Below are positions 24,133 to 32,053 of a DNA stretch of 64,000 nt, in pieces. This stretch comes from Streptomyces sp. NBC_01233. GTDB lineage: Bacteria > Actinomycetota > Actinomycetes > Streptomycetales > Streptomycetaceae. The first letter of the stretch is position 1; each line of letters opens with the position of its first letter. The notes beneath the pieces were generated by a model. It searched no databases. It was not told the DNA's origin and saw only the letters and a list, made by a program, of their open reading frames with translations. The stretch is from positions 3,100,501-3,164,500 of the forward strand of contig NZ_CP108514.1 of assembly GCF_035989305.1 (NCBI RefSeq), read 5' to 3'. A program made the translations under genes and the position numbers.

Positions 24133-24470
24133 GACCGGCCCCCGATCCCGGGCTCGCCGGTGGCGGCGGCGCGCGCCTGGATCAGCTCGGTTTCGAGTTC
24201 GACGAGACGGGCCGCGACCATGAGCGCGAATCGCACGGAGACGGAACCACCGGCCGCGCGCAGGAGTTCGGCCGTGGCGGCACGGGTGAGTTCGTCCGCC
24301 TCCTGAGCGACGTCGTCCCGCTGGCCGGCGCGGGCGAGGACGAGGCGTCCGGCTGCGTGCTCGACGAGCTCCTGTGCTTCCGGGTCGTACTCCTTGAGGG
24401 CGTTACCTGCCTCCGCGGTCGAGAACAGGCACCGGTTGACGTTGCGCATGTGGTGGATGTCGTTGATCAC
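24129..24470 (-). CDS. Unknown helical phage protein, 113 aa
   Basis: From GTG 24470, 6 nt after AAGGAG; the ribosome site overlaps the T-tail of the terminator of parB. The protein is almost wholly helical with segments NALKEYDPEAQELVEHAAGR and FALMVAARLVELETELIQA. It is coupled to the methyltransferase by GTGA overlap and might be a small accessory of it. No motif is recognised. Confidence 0.65.
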   Translation of the reverse strand: MINDIHHMRNVNRCLFSTAEAGNALKEYDPEAQELVEHAAGRLVLARAGQRDDVAQEADELTRAATAELLRAAGGSVSVRFALMVAARLVELETELIQARAAATGEPGIGGRS

Positions 24471-24482
24471 TGCGAGCTCCTT

Positions 24483-24516
24483 AAAAAGGGTGGGCGGCCT
24501 CGGAGGCCGCCCACCC
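24483..24516 (-). terminator. Rho-independent terminator of parB
   Basis: A 13-bp perfect stem (24488-24500 and 24504-24516) with loop CGG, then five T on the minus strand at 24487-24483. It starts 12 nt after the parB stop. Confidence 0.9.
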
Positions 24517-24528
24517 TGGACTGGTCGA

Positions 24529-25653
24529 TCAGGCCGCGGTCTCGGTCGACTCCGCGTCGACCGTCTCCGTGTCCGGCTCCTCGTCGGCGACCTGCGGGGT
24601 GGCGCCGTCCTCCGACTCCTGCTCGGAGGACGATCCCGCGTCGACGTCACCCTCCGGCTCGGCGGCAGCCGCCATCAGGGCCTCCGCCTCGGCGGCGAGG
24701 TCAGGCGCCTCCGCCTCGGCGTTGACGATGATGTCGCTGGCTTCCGCGTGCGCCTTGGCCTGGCGGACCTGGAACCGGGCGTCCGCCAGGAACTTGGCGG
24801 CACGGTCCAGCTGCTCCAGGCGCTGGCCGACCTCACCGGCGAGGAGCTTGGAGAGGTGCTGGTCGTCGGTCTTGGTGATGCCCTCCAGCAGGCCGCACAG
24901 GCGCTCGATCTCGTCGAATGCGGACTTGACCTTGGTGGTCTCCTTGGTCCGCTCGGCCTTCTGCTCGGGGGTCATCTCCTCGACGGCAACCATGGACTCC
25001 TGGGTCGCCGCCGTCTCCTGCTTGCGCATGGCGAAGGCGATGTGGACGAGCTGGTTGTCGGTCAGGTCGTCCTTCTTCCACTTCGCGAAGATGCCCCTCT
25101 GGTTGTCCTTGGTCAGCGCGGCGATCTGGACAGCGGCCTGGGTGCCGATGTGGCCCAGGTTCACGGCGGCGGCGACCTCGGGCCTCAGGCCGAGAAGGGC
25201 GAGGCGCACGTTGACGTACTGCACCGTCTTCGAGACCTTCTTGGCGACGATCTGAATCGCGTCCTTGAGCACGACGTCCGGGCCCTGCATGTCGACCAGC
25301 TTCTTGAACCCCCTGGCCTCTTCGAGCGGCAGCATGTCGGCCCGGTTGATGTTCTCGACCATTGCCTTCTCAAAGGCGGCCGCGTCGTCGACGGCCTCAC
25401 CGTTGGCGCCGGTGATGATGCGGGCGTCGATGGTGATCTTGCCCGCGATCTCGTGGGCCCGGAAGCGGCGCTCGCCGGCGACGATCTCGTACCCGCCTGC
25501 CGCGCGCTTGCGGACGACGATCGGCTGGAGCTGGCCGTGCTCGCTGATCGAGTCGGCGAGCTCCTGGAGCTCGACCTCGTCGAAGTGCTCGCGGGGCTGG
25601 CTCTCGTTGCGGTGGATCTGAGAAAGCTTCAGGCTGGCGTTCTTGGTACCCAT
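24529..25653 (-). CDS. parB: ParB/RepB/Spo0J family protein
   Basis: 374 residues from ATG 25653 (TTGGAG 6 nt upstream). Box I/II signatures: LSQIHRNESQPREHFDEVEL, ELADSISEHGQLQPIVVRKR and YEIVAGERRFRAHEIAG, then ENINRADMLPLEEARGFKKL. A central HTH is in VSKTVQYVNVRLALLGL. The C-terminal third is a coiled coil ending in a very acidic Ala/Glu tail. No ParA is seen in the window. It could partition an extrachromosomal phase, bind CTP and slide as other ParBs do, or act as a phage regulator; the last is also common. Confidence 0.9.
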   Translation of the reverse strand: MGTKNASLKLSQIHRNESQPREHFDEVELQELADSISEHGQLQPIVVRKRAAGGYEIVAGERRFRAHEIAGKITIDARIITGANGEAVDDAAAFEKAMVENINRADMLPLEEARGFKKLVDMQGPDVVLKDAIQIVAKKVSKTVQYVNVRLALLGLRPEVAAAVNLGHIGTQAAVQIAALTKDNQRGIFAKWKKDDLTDNQLVHIAFAMRKQETAATQESMVAVEEMTPEQKAERTKETTKVKSAFDEIERLCGLLEGITKTDDQHLSKLLAGEVGQRLEQLDRAAKFLADARFQVRQAKAHAEASDIIVNAEAEAPDLAAEAEALMAAAAEPEGDVDAGSSSEQESEDGATPQVADEEPDTETVDAESTETAA

Positions 25654-25709
25654 CTGATTCTCCAAGAGGTCGTTCGGAGTGAGGTTTCCTCCCCGCTCCT
25701 TCTGGTTCT

Positions 25710-25738
25710 ATTCTATATGCACTCCTGAGGTGGGTCCA
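25710..25738 (-). promoter_or_regulatory. Candidate promoter of parB
   Basis: On the minus strand TGGACC (25738-25733) and TAGAAT (25715-25710) are 17 nt apart, in a locally AT-rich stretch about 57 nt before the parB start. Confidence 0.45.
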
Positions 25739-25767
25739 CATTTGCCTGAAAGTTTCTGCACGTCAAA

Positions 25768-25799
25768 GGCCCGGCGCGACCAGAAGGTCACGCCGGGCC
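25768..25799. terminator. GC-rich hairpin
   Basis: GGCCCGGCG and its complement with an inner GACC/GGTC pair around the loop AGAA. It lies between the parB promoter and the stop of 25804-25992 and would end that gene's transcript. Confidence 0.7.
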
Positions 25800-25803
25800 C
25801 GGC

Positions 25804-25992
25804 TCACTCTGTACCCCGGTACGCCGCAGCAGCCACGCGGGTTGGACCTGATGGTCGGCGGGGAACCGCCGCAGGGGCGACGATCGCGAGGGCGCCGAGC
25901 AGTTCATGCGCCCCATTGCCCCCGAGGTCTACACACCGCTCGCCGCGCGACTCCCCCAGTCGCGCGAGCACCCTTTCCAGTTCGACCGCCAC
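25804..25992 (-). CDS. Small unknown protein, 62 aa
   Basis: From GTG 25992, with GGAGGGG 6 nt upstream; the frame is open further to 26097 with Cys-rich residues that are probably not translated. Content is VELERVLARLGESRGERC, then LGALAIVAPAAVPRRPSGP and a basic end. Its stop is directly followed by a terminator hairpin, which favours a real gene. No function can be given. Confidence 0.4.
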   Translation of the reverse strand: MAVELERVLARLGESRGERCVDLGGNGAHELLGALAIVAPAAVPRRPSGPTRVAAAAYRGTE

Positions 25993-26116
25993 ACCGCACC
26001 CCTCCGTGTCGCACGTTCGCTTCCCCCACCCTCCGCAGCAGGACATAGATCCCGACACACCTACGTACGCGGCACACCTCGGCGTACATCGGTGCACCCA
26101 GCACCGCCACAGCCCA

Positions 26117-26142
26117 GAGGTGCGGGCATGCCCGCACCTCTA
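26117..26142. repeat. 26-bp perfect palindrome
   Basis: Two 13-nt arms (AGAGGTGCGGGCA and its complement) without a loop. It lies in the 25993-26316 gap, which also holds an AT-rich stretch (26150-26225) that is likely the promoter area of the regulator at 26317; nothing else is seen there. Confidence 0.7.
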
Positions 26143-26316
26143 GCATCATGATCCAACGGATCTACAACGATCCTGCTTCGGAGAGTGACCTAATGTCAAT
26201 GAAGATAGACAATAGATCGGACCGATAGGTTCCCAACTAGCCCTGGCTGCCGCAACTCAGCCAAACCGCCACCATCCATCGCGGCCGCTCGGGTGGCCGC
26301 CACGAAGGACCCGCCT

Positions 26317-26841
26317 ATGCCCCCCGGCCCCGACACCCCACTGGCGAGCAAGCTGGCACTGCTGCTGCGCCGGAAGGCGGGCCGCGCCGGTAAGAGCCCC
26401 AGCCTGCGAGCCCTGGAGGCTGCCACGGCAGCCACCCCAGGCGGCAAGCCGGCGATGACCCACCAGGTCATCGCGGACCTCCTCAACGGCGAGAAGACCG
26501 ACCCGAAAACATCACAGACCCTCGGACTCGCACGCGCATTCGACGCTCCGGTAGCTTTCTTCCTTCCCGGGTACAACGGCCTGACCTCCTTGGAGGTCTA
26601 TGAAGGGCAGACGGACGCCCGGGAGGCGCTGCGGCTGATCCACGACCTGGGGGAAGAGGGCGCCGCGGAGCTGCTGGAGGCCGCGCGCGCTATCCGAATA
26701 CGACACGGTAAGACCGACACCAACATCCCGGAGGTGCCGGAGCTGCCGCCCATAGTGGAGCCGCCGCGACCCGGCCGGCGTCGCCGTCTGTCGTTTACCG
26801 AGGCTGCCGATCGGGCCGTCTCTGATTTGGAAGGACTCTGA
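26317..26841 (+). CDS. XRE-like transcriptional regulator
   Basis: 174 residues from ATG 26317. The N-terminal 85 residues form an HTH of the type found beside ImmA/IrrE-like genes: ASKLALLLRRKAG, SLRALEAATAA, MTHQVIADLLNGEKTDPKTSQ and TLGLARAFDAPVAFFLPGY. The C-terminal half is helical (REALRLIHDLGEEGAAELLEA) with a basic Pro-rich tail. It is a good candidate for the repressor of the element. It is followed by a membrane protein gene 9 nt downstream, a recurrent pairing in Streptomyces. Confidence 0.8.
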   Translation: MPPGPDTPLASKLALLLRRKAGRAGKSPSLRALEAATAATPGGKPAMTHQVIADLLNGEKTDPKTSQTLGLARAFDAPVAFFLPGYNGLTSLEVYEGQTDAREALRLIHDLGEEGAAELLEAARAIRIRHGKTDTNIPEVPELPPIVEPPRPGRRRRLSFTEAADRAVSDLEGL

Positions 26842-26850
26842 AAGACCATC

Positions 26851-27624
26851 ATGGACGGCATCGTCTTTGGCATATGCACTCTGGTCGGGATCGTGGGGAC
26901 GTGGTACTCCGCCCGAGATGCCTGGCGGCTGCGCGACCGCAGCGAGTACCGAATCGCCCGCGCCGCCCGCGCAGTTGCCTTCGGTGTCTGCACGGTCGGC
27001 GTCCTCCTGGCCGTGCCGGCGGTCGAGGGCCTGCTCGAAGACCTGACCGGCATGAACAACTCGGCCAAGCTCAGCGCGCACATCTGCGCCGTGCTGTGGT
27101 GCGGAAGCCTCCAGCTGATGCTGGTGGACTGGTCGTACAACTACGAGGTGCTCAAGGCCAGCCTGTACGCGCGGGTTGCTCTCGGCATCGCCGTGCTGGC
27201 CGCGATGCTGCCGCTGTTCATCGCGACCACCGGGCCCGAGATGGAGTTCACCACCGCCTTCGCGGCGGAACCTGGCGTAACCGTCTACCTCCTGGTCTAC
27301 CTGACCTACGTCGCCATCACGTGCGGCGAAATCGCCTTCCTCTGCTCCGGCATGGCCCTGTCGACGTCTCGCCGCGGCCACACCTGGACCTCCCGAGGTC
27401 TCGCCACCTCGGCGGCCGCAGCCGTCCTCGGCGTCGCCTACGCGATCAGCAAGGGCTCGTACCTGGTGCTCCACTACCTCCAGCACCCCTGGCCGTTGCG
27501 GTACGAAGAGATCATCTCCCCCCTCCTCGCCGGCCTGGCAACGGTGGCTCTGATCACCGGTCTCACGATGGCCATGGTCGGCCGACGGCTCACTCAGCGG
27601 AAGGCTGACCAGGTCACCGCGTAA
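26851..27624 (+). CDS. Seven-helix membrane protein, MAB_1171c-like, lacking the C-terminal domain
   Basis: 257 residues with about seven transmembrane segments: GIVFGICTLVGIVGTWY, AVAFGVCTVGVLLAVPAV, HICAVLWCGSLQLMLV, ALGIAVLAAMLPLFIA, VYLLVYLTYVAITCGEIAFL, and two near the end. Topology and pairing with the upstream XRE gene match the MAB_1171c putative transporter family, which normally continues into a cytosolic domain that is missing here. It overlaps the convergent recombinase gene by 11 bp. Function of the family is not established. Confidence 0.65.
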   Translation: MDGIVFGICTLVGIVGTWYSARDAWRLRDRSEYRIARAARAVAFGVCTVGVLLAVPAVEGLLEDLTGMNNSAKLSAHICAVLWCGSLQLMLVDWSYNYEVLKASLYARVALGIAVLAAMLPLFIATTGPEMEFTTAFAAEPGVTVYLLVYLTYVAITCGEIAFLCSGMALSTSRRGHTWTSRGLATSAAAAVLGVAYAISKGSYLVLHYLQHPWPLRYEEIISPLLAGLATVALITGLTMAMVGRRLTQRKADQVTA

Positions 27625-28684
27625 CGGCTCGACCCTTCCGCCAGTCCAACACCACGCGGCCGGGCTCGATCGTTCGCACGCCCTTCGCGCTGGCCGGGAA
27701 CACCCGCACGCCCTCCAGGAGCAGCAAGGCGATGACCTGCTTGGAGGCGTGCGGGGCCGTGTTCCACCACCGAACGAGGTCCTGGGCGTCGCCCAGCTTG
27801 AAGTTGGCCATCTGCTCCGCGAACCGGAGGCGTGTTCGGCTCACCTTCAGCTCGTCGGTCGCGGCGTTCTGAGCAGCGAGGAAGGCGTCTCGGCCTATCT
27901 GCCGACGGCCGTACATTTCGGCGACCTCGCGTCCTCGCTCCTCCTGCTCCGCAATCGCCTTCTTGAGGTCCTCGACCTGCGCGCGAGCGGCCTCCTGTGC
28001 GGCCTCAATGCTCGCCCGCACGTCGGGCTTGAGCAGTTCGGCAACGAGGTACTCGGCGACGTAGGTCTCAAGGAGCTCCGCGTTCACACGGACCTCTCCG
28101 CATCCGCCCGCTCCCTGCTTGTCCTTCGGACGGCAGCGGTACCCGGGGCTCCCCGCGTTGTTGCGGGCTCCGGTCAGGTGTTGCTTGCACTTGCCGCACG
28201 AAGCGATGCCGCCTACGTCTCCCGTGAGGAGATAGGAGTAGGGGGCGTCGGGCGTTGCCCTCTTCCGCTTGGCGTGACGCTCCTCCAGGGCCTTGAACTC
28301 GTCAGGGGTGATCGCCCCGGGGTGGCCGGCGTCGACCAGCTCGCCGTTCTCGTCTCGCCGCAGCCCGGCGATGGCGGGGTTCTTGAGGAGGCGGCCGATG
28401 CTCGCGTCCTTCCACTCACCCCCGAGGGTCCCCCGGTAGCCCTGGGCGTTGGCCCACACGGCGATATCCCCATCGGACTGCGGAGGGTCCAGAAGGGCGC
28501 GGCTGGCCATCTCTCGCAGCGGCCCGACCTCGTCTTCGTGGAGGCGGCGCCGCGAGTTGTCCTCGAATCCGTAGAGCCGTGGCATGCGGTTCCGTCCGAT
28601 CTCTTCTTGTTCTCCCCCGTGGCGGGCCGATCCTAGGTCACGGTCCGTACCAATGGCACGCTCCGCCTCAAGATCGACAGCCAT
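27614..28684 (-). CDS. Large serine recombinase fragment without catalytic domain
   Basis: 356 residues from ATG 28684 (ATG 28585 possible). Present are the Recombinase domain (RLYGFEDNSRRRLHEDEV, ASIGRLLKNPAIAGLRR), a zinc ribbon (SCGKCKQHLTG, then YRCRPKDKQGAGGCGEV) and the coiled coil (RAQVEDLKKAIAEQEERG). The N-terminal resolvase domain with the nucleophilic Ser is missing and no trace of it precedes the gene, where the Xis gene ends 8 nt upstream. It can bind DNA but not cut it, so it is either a remnant or a repurposed DNA-binding protein. Confidence 0.75.
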   Translation of the reverse strand: MAVDLEAERAIGTDRDLGSARHGGEQEEIGRNRMPRLYGFEDNSRRRLHEDEVGPLREMASRALLDPPQSDGDIAVWANAQGYRGTLGGEWKDASIGRLLKNPAIAGLRRDENGELVDAGHPGAITPDEFKALEERHAKRKRATPDAPYSYLLTGDVGGIASCGKCKQHLTGARNNAGSPGYRCRPKDKQGAGGCGEVRVNAELLETYVAEYLVAELLKPDVRASIEAAQEAARAQVEDLKKAIAEQEERGREVAEMYGRRQIGRDAFLAAQNAATDELKVSRTRLRFAEQMANFKLGDAQDLVRWWNTAPHASKQVIALLLLEGVRVFPASAKGVRTIEPGRVVLDWRKGRAVTR

Positions 28685-28692
28685 CGCCGCAG

Positions 28693-28941
28693 CTAGCGGC
28701 CCGGCGGTTCAACGCCCAGCACACGCCACAAGGCAGCAGCTGGCACGCGCGTCGTACCGCCGAGCGGCAACGTCTTCACGGGGAAGTCACCTGACCTGAT
28801 CAACGAGTAGGCCTTGTGCACACCGATGCCGAGCGCCCGAGCCGCCGTCGACACGTTCACCGTCGGCGGAAGGGCCAGCAGCTCCTCCAAGGTCATCCCA
28901 GCGGCTGCGGAGCCGGTTCCCGAACTCTCTTTCACTGTCAT
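28693..28941 (-). CDS. Excisionase-type helix-turn-helix protein
   Basis: 82 residues from ATG 28941. The core LEELLALPPTVNVSTAARAL, GIGVHKAYSLIRSGDFPVK and GGTTRVPAAALWRVLGV is a MerR/Xis-like winged helix of the kind used as directionality factor. It is divergent from the integrase with a palindromic operator between them, the standard int/xis control layout. Whether it drives excision or represses int is not decided by sequence. Confidence 0.8.
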   Translation of the reverse strand: MTVKESSGTGSAAAGMTLEELLALPPTVNVSTAARALGIGVHKAYSLIRSGDFPVKTLPLGGTTRVPAAALWRVLGVEPPGR

Positions 28942-28987
28942 CTCGTCGTCGCGTTCTCCCCCGCGCCAACGTAGACATAAGAATACT

Positions 28988-29005
28988 CCAACACTCCAGT
29001 GTTGG
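28988..29005. promoter_or_regulatory. Palindromic operator between xis and int
   Basis: CCAACACT-CC-AGTGTTGG with 8-bp perfect arms in the 126-bp divergent gap. ATACT stands before both this site and the one at 23285-23314. Confidence 0.6.
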
Positions 29006-29067
29006 GGCAACATGTCTCACAGAGCGGCAAAGATCAGCACGCCGCCCACATCAGCAGGGGGAGAGCA

Positions 29068-30939
29068 GTGACCGACATCAGCTACTTCCGGAGGTGCCCG
29101 TGCAAGGTCCCGATCCTCGACAACGCCGGCGAGCCGGTGCTCCTGGCCGACGGCACGCCCAAGATGAAGGAGGTCGGAGCCACCTGCCCAAAGCTCAAGC
29201 AGAAGGGGCACTCGACCTGGTACTTCTATTTCGAACTGGAGTCCGGCGAGAACGGCAAGCGCCGGCGACTCCGCCGCGGCGGCTTCAAGACGCAGGACGA
29301 TGCCAAGGTGGCGGCTAAGAAGGAGCTGAAGAAGGCCGAGGGCGGCACAGACGTCCTGAGCTCAGCCACCGTGGGAGATGACCTCACCGCCTGGGTGGAG
29401 CGGAAGGGAAGCCTCGCCCGCACCACCTCACACGGGTACGAGGGGCACATCCGGCTCTACCTGATGCCCCACCTGGGGCACATCAAGCGCAAGGACCTCC
29501 ACGCTCGGCACATCGAAGCGATGTACGCCGCCATCAAGAAGGAGAACGCCGAACGCCTGCTCCACCACGGCCAAGTCGTAGAGCTCACCGAGGCACGCGA
29601 CGCCGCAAAGGAAGCCTGGATACGCGCCTCCGGAAAGGGTGAGGAACGGCGCCAGGCTCGCAGTGCCTACCTCGGCGCCAACGCTGCGCTGATGGAGGGA
29701 CGTCGGGGCCTGCGGAAGATCACAGGGCCGGCGACGCTCCACCGCATCAACGCCACCCTGAGTTCGTTCCTCAACAGCGGGATCAAGCGGCTCGAATACC
29801 AGACCAACTGGGCGTCGCTCATCGAGCTGCCTCCCGTCAAGCGGCCGAAGCCGCTGGTGTGGACGCCCGAGCGCGTTGAGCACTGGCAGCGCACGGGCGA
29901 GAAGCCCGGCCCGGTGATGGTCTGGACGCCCGAGCAAGCCGGGGCGTTCCTGGACTTCGTGGCGGACGACCGCCTCTACGCCCTGTGGGACACGTTCACC
30001 TTCCTCGGCCCGCGCCGCGGCGAGATGGCAGCCCTCCCCTGGACGGAAGTAAGCCTCACTGCCCTGTCCATGCGAATCTCGGCCCAGCTCGTTGAAGTCG
30101 CATACCGCGTCTACGGCGAGGAACCAAAGGCCGACAGCGTCCGCACCATGAGCATCAGCACGCACTCCGGCCTAGTGCTCACCACGCACCGGGCCCACCA
30201 GGAGCACGAACGCTCCGAGTGGGAAGGCGAGGAGGCGTGGGTCGAATCGGGCTGCGTCTTCACCATGGAGAACGGGGCCGCGCTCCACCCTGACTGGATC
30301 AGTCGGCGGTTCAAGCGGCTGGTCGAGCTGTCCGGCCTCCCGCCCGTACGCCTGCACGACTTGCGCCACCTCTCGGCCAGCCTCGCCCTGCTCGCCGGTA
30401 CCGACATCAAGGTGGTTCAAGAGCGCCTCGGCCACAGCTCGCGGCAGATCACCTCGGACACCTACACCAGCGTCCTGCCCGAGCTGTTCCGGACTGAGGC
30501 CGAGTCGACGGTCGCAGTCGTGCCTCGCGGCGGTGAGGTCTCCTACACGGTCAAGAAGGCCCTCAAGATCCCCAACAGCGTCTTCGCGCAGGATGTGGCG
30601 GTGCTGTTCGCCAGCGCGGCCAGCACGGGGCCGAAGTCGCGGTGGGCCGTTGAGGTTCAGGCGACCGCCGGCGGTGAGGTCTTCGGCCGGATCCACACGG
30701 AGGTCCAAGCGGCTGAGCGTGCAGTCGAGGCGGCCCAGGCGTGGCTTCGGACGTACTGCACGGATCAGGGCTACGAGGTCATCCGAAGCGAGAATCTCGT
30801 GGACCGGATCCCGGAGGACCAGAAGACGACCTTGGCGCTGGTTCGTCTTGTGATCGACCGTACATCGGCAAGTAGCGGTGACGAGCCGGTGAGCCGGTTC
30901 CTGGCAGGCACCGGAAAGGCTTCCGTCGGCACTGGGTGA
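29068..30939 (+). CDS. int: Tyrosine integrase with C-terminal extension
   Basis: 623 residues from GTG 29068 (GGGGGAG upstream). An N-terminal arm-binding region with Cys residues (RRCPCKVPI) and a Lys/Arg-rich stretch leads to a core-binding domain. The catalytic residues are all present: Arg316 (GPRRGEM), His430 and Arg433 (HDLRH), His456 (GHSS) and Tyr466 (TYTSVL). The chain then continues for 157 residues, with a basic-acidic mixed domain, beyond the usual end a few residues after Tyr. It catalyses recombination at the adjacent tRNA gene. The gene points toward the tRNA 3' end. Confidence 0.93.
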   Translation: MTDISYFRRCPCKVPILDNAGEPVLLADGTPKMKEVGATCPKLKQKGHSTWYFYFELESGENGKRRRLRRGGFKTQDDAKVAAKKELKKAEGGTDVLSSATVGDDLTAWVERKGSLARTTSHGYEGHIRLYLMPHLGHIKRKDLHARHIEAMYAAIKKENAERLLHHGQVVELTEARDAAKEAWIRASGKGEERRQARSAYLGANAALMEGRRGLRKITGPATLHRINATLSSFLNSGIKRLEYQTNWASLIELPPVKRPKPLVWTPERVEHWQRTGEKPGPVMVWTPEQAGAFLDFVADDRLYALWDTFTFLGPRRGEMAALPWTEVSLTALSMRISAQLVEVAYRVYGEEPKADSVRTMSISTHSGLVLTTHRAHQEHERSEWEGEEAWVESGCVFTMENGAALHPDWISRRFKRLVELSGLPPVRLHDLRHLSASLALLAGTDIKVVQERLGHSSRQITSDTYTSVLPELFRTEAESTVAVVPRGGEVSYTVKKALKIPNSVFAQDVAVLFASAASTGPKSRWAVEVQATAGGEVFGRIHTEVQAAERAVEAAQAWLRTYCTDQGYEVIRSENLVDRIPEDQKTTLALVRLVIDRTSASSGDEPVSRFLAGTGKASVGTG

Positions 30940-31005
30940 CGCCTGTCCCCGCGTCCGCGCCCCCGCGTCCCCGCTGTGTCCCCGCAGCGCCCCCGGAACG
31001 CGAAA

Positions 31006-31025
31006 GGCGGCCCCGGAGGGCCGCC
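31006..31025 (+). terminator. Hairpin after int
   Basis: GGCGGCCC-CGGA-GGGCCGCC, 8-bp stem, 66 nt after the integrase stop. Confidence 0.65.
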
Positions 31026-31050
31026 AAGATCACCGTAGCGACTCGCGCCG

Positions 31051-31096
31051 CCAGCAAAGATGCTGGTCAGATCGTTTCTGCACACCTGGTGTGCAG
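31051..31096. other. Palindromes bordering the tRNA 3' end, probable att region
   Basis: CCAGCA-AAGA-TGCTGG (31051-31066) and CTGCACACC-T-GGTGTGCAG (31078-31096). The second touches the last base of the tRNA gene. The recombination core is expected at the tRNA 3' end; the partner copy must lie left of this window. Confidence 0.5.
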
Positions 31097-31170
31097 TGGG
31101 GCGGGTGGGACTCGAACCCACGGCCGACGGATTATGAGTCCGCTGCTCTAACCGGCTGAGCTACCGCCCC
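31097..31170 (-). tRNA. tRNA with CAT anticodon (probably Ile2)
   Basis: A full cloverleaf: acceptor GGGGCGG pairs with CCGCCCC, D-arm GCTCAGCCGGTTAGAGC, anticodon loop CTCATAA, T-arm GTGGG-TTCGAGT-CCCAC, discriminator A. No CCA is encoded. The anticodon stem and variable loop look more like the lysidine-modified isoleucine tRNA than elongator Met, but that cannot be settled by eye. It is the integration target of the element at left. Confidence 0.92.
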
Positions 31171-31318
31171 TTCACGGCGTGGCGCGTACACGTGTGCGCG
31201 CCGTCTGCCGCAGCATAGCCGCTCATACGATCTCCTGCCTCGGATGCCTCGCATGATCGGCTTCGCCTGTTCAGAGAGACCGCGCCGAGGGCTGCCCGGT
31301 TCCCAAATGGGTCAACAA

Positions 31319-31355
31319 AGAAAAGAAGAGGACCCCGTGGGGCCCTCTTCTTCTT
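31319..31355 (-). terminator. Rho-independent terminator of the tRNA-Asn pair
   Basis: On the minus strand a stem of AAGAAGAGGGCCCC with its near-complement is followed by TTTTCTTTG. It lies 5 nt after the second-transcribed tRNA-Asn. The rest of 31171-31318 holds nothing recognisable. Confidence 0.85.
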
Positions 31356-31359
31356 CCTG

Positions 31360-31432
31360 CTCCCCCGGCTGGACTCGAACCAGCAACCCTCCGGTTAACA
31401 GCCGAATGCTCTGCCAATTGAGCTACAGGGGA
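31360..31432 (-). tRNA. tRNA-Asn (GTT)
   Basis: Cloverleaf with acceptor TCCCCTG paired to CGGGGGA, anticodon loop CTGTTAA, discriminator G. It is the distal copy of a tandem pair. Confidence 0.95.
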
Positions 31433-31437
31433 CCGCG

Positions 31438-31510
31438 CTCCCCCGACTGGACTCGAACCAGTAACCTGCCGGTTAACAGCCGGCTGCTCTGCCAATTGAG
31501 CTACAGGGGA
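31438..31510 (-). tRNA. tRNA-Asn (GTT)
   Basis: Near-identical to the copy at 31360, differing mainly in the anticodon stem and T-stem. Five nt separate the two, so they are one transcript. Confidence 0.95.
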
Positions 31511-31655
31511 TTGCTGCGGTGCATCGAACAGCCCACCTCCGGCCTTGCCGGGGGGCGAGCGCCCGTTGCGAGTCATAGATTAGCGCAAGCAGGGGGGTGC
31601 TCCGCCAATCGGTATCGACAGCAGGCCGGGCACCACACGACGAAGGGTGGCAGGC

Positions 31656-31955
31656 ATGCGGTACAAGGTCACGTTCGTGGTCGGACTGGCCCTCGGGTAC
31701 GTGCTCGGAACCCGGGCCGGGCGCGAGCGCTACGAGCAGATGAAGAAGTCGGCGCGCGAAGTCGCGCAGAACCCCGCGGTGCGCAACGCCGCCGAGACCG
31801 CGGGCCACACCGGGCGCGAGTACGCCGGCAAGGCCTTCGCCGTGGTGAGCGAGAAGGTCGGCGACGCCGTGCCCGCCTCGCTGGCCGGGCGGGTACGCGG
31901 ACTGCGCGACCGGTCCGGGACCGGCGAGGACGACTGGGGCACGAGCAACACCTGA
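31656..31955 (+). CDS. YtxH-like small membrane-anchored protein
   Basis: 99 residues from ATG 31656. The start RYKVTFVVGLALGYVLGTRAG is a short transmembrane/glycine-zipper segment ending in the TRAGRERYEQMKKSA pattern common to small actinobacterial YtxH-type proteins. A helical middle with repeated Ala/Glu and an acidic C-terminus follow. It is a chromosomal gene, monocistronic by spacing. The role is not known; stress-linked envelope association is suggested for the family only. Confidence 0.75.
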   Translation: MRYKVTFVVGLALGYVLGTRAGRERYEQMKKSAREVAQNPAVRNAAETAGHTGREYAGKAFAVVSEKVGDAVPASLAGRVRGLRDRSGTGEDDWGTSNT

Positions 31956-32053
31956 GGCGTCCGAAGTCCACGGCGTGGGGTTCCCGGGACCTGTGAGGTT
32001 CCGGGGGCTCCGGAACGGTCGAGACGGGCCCCGCGTGCGGCAGAATCCTCCAC

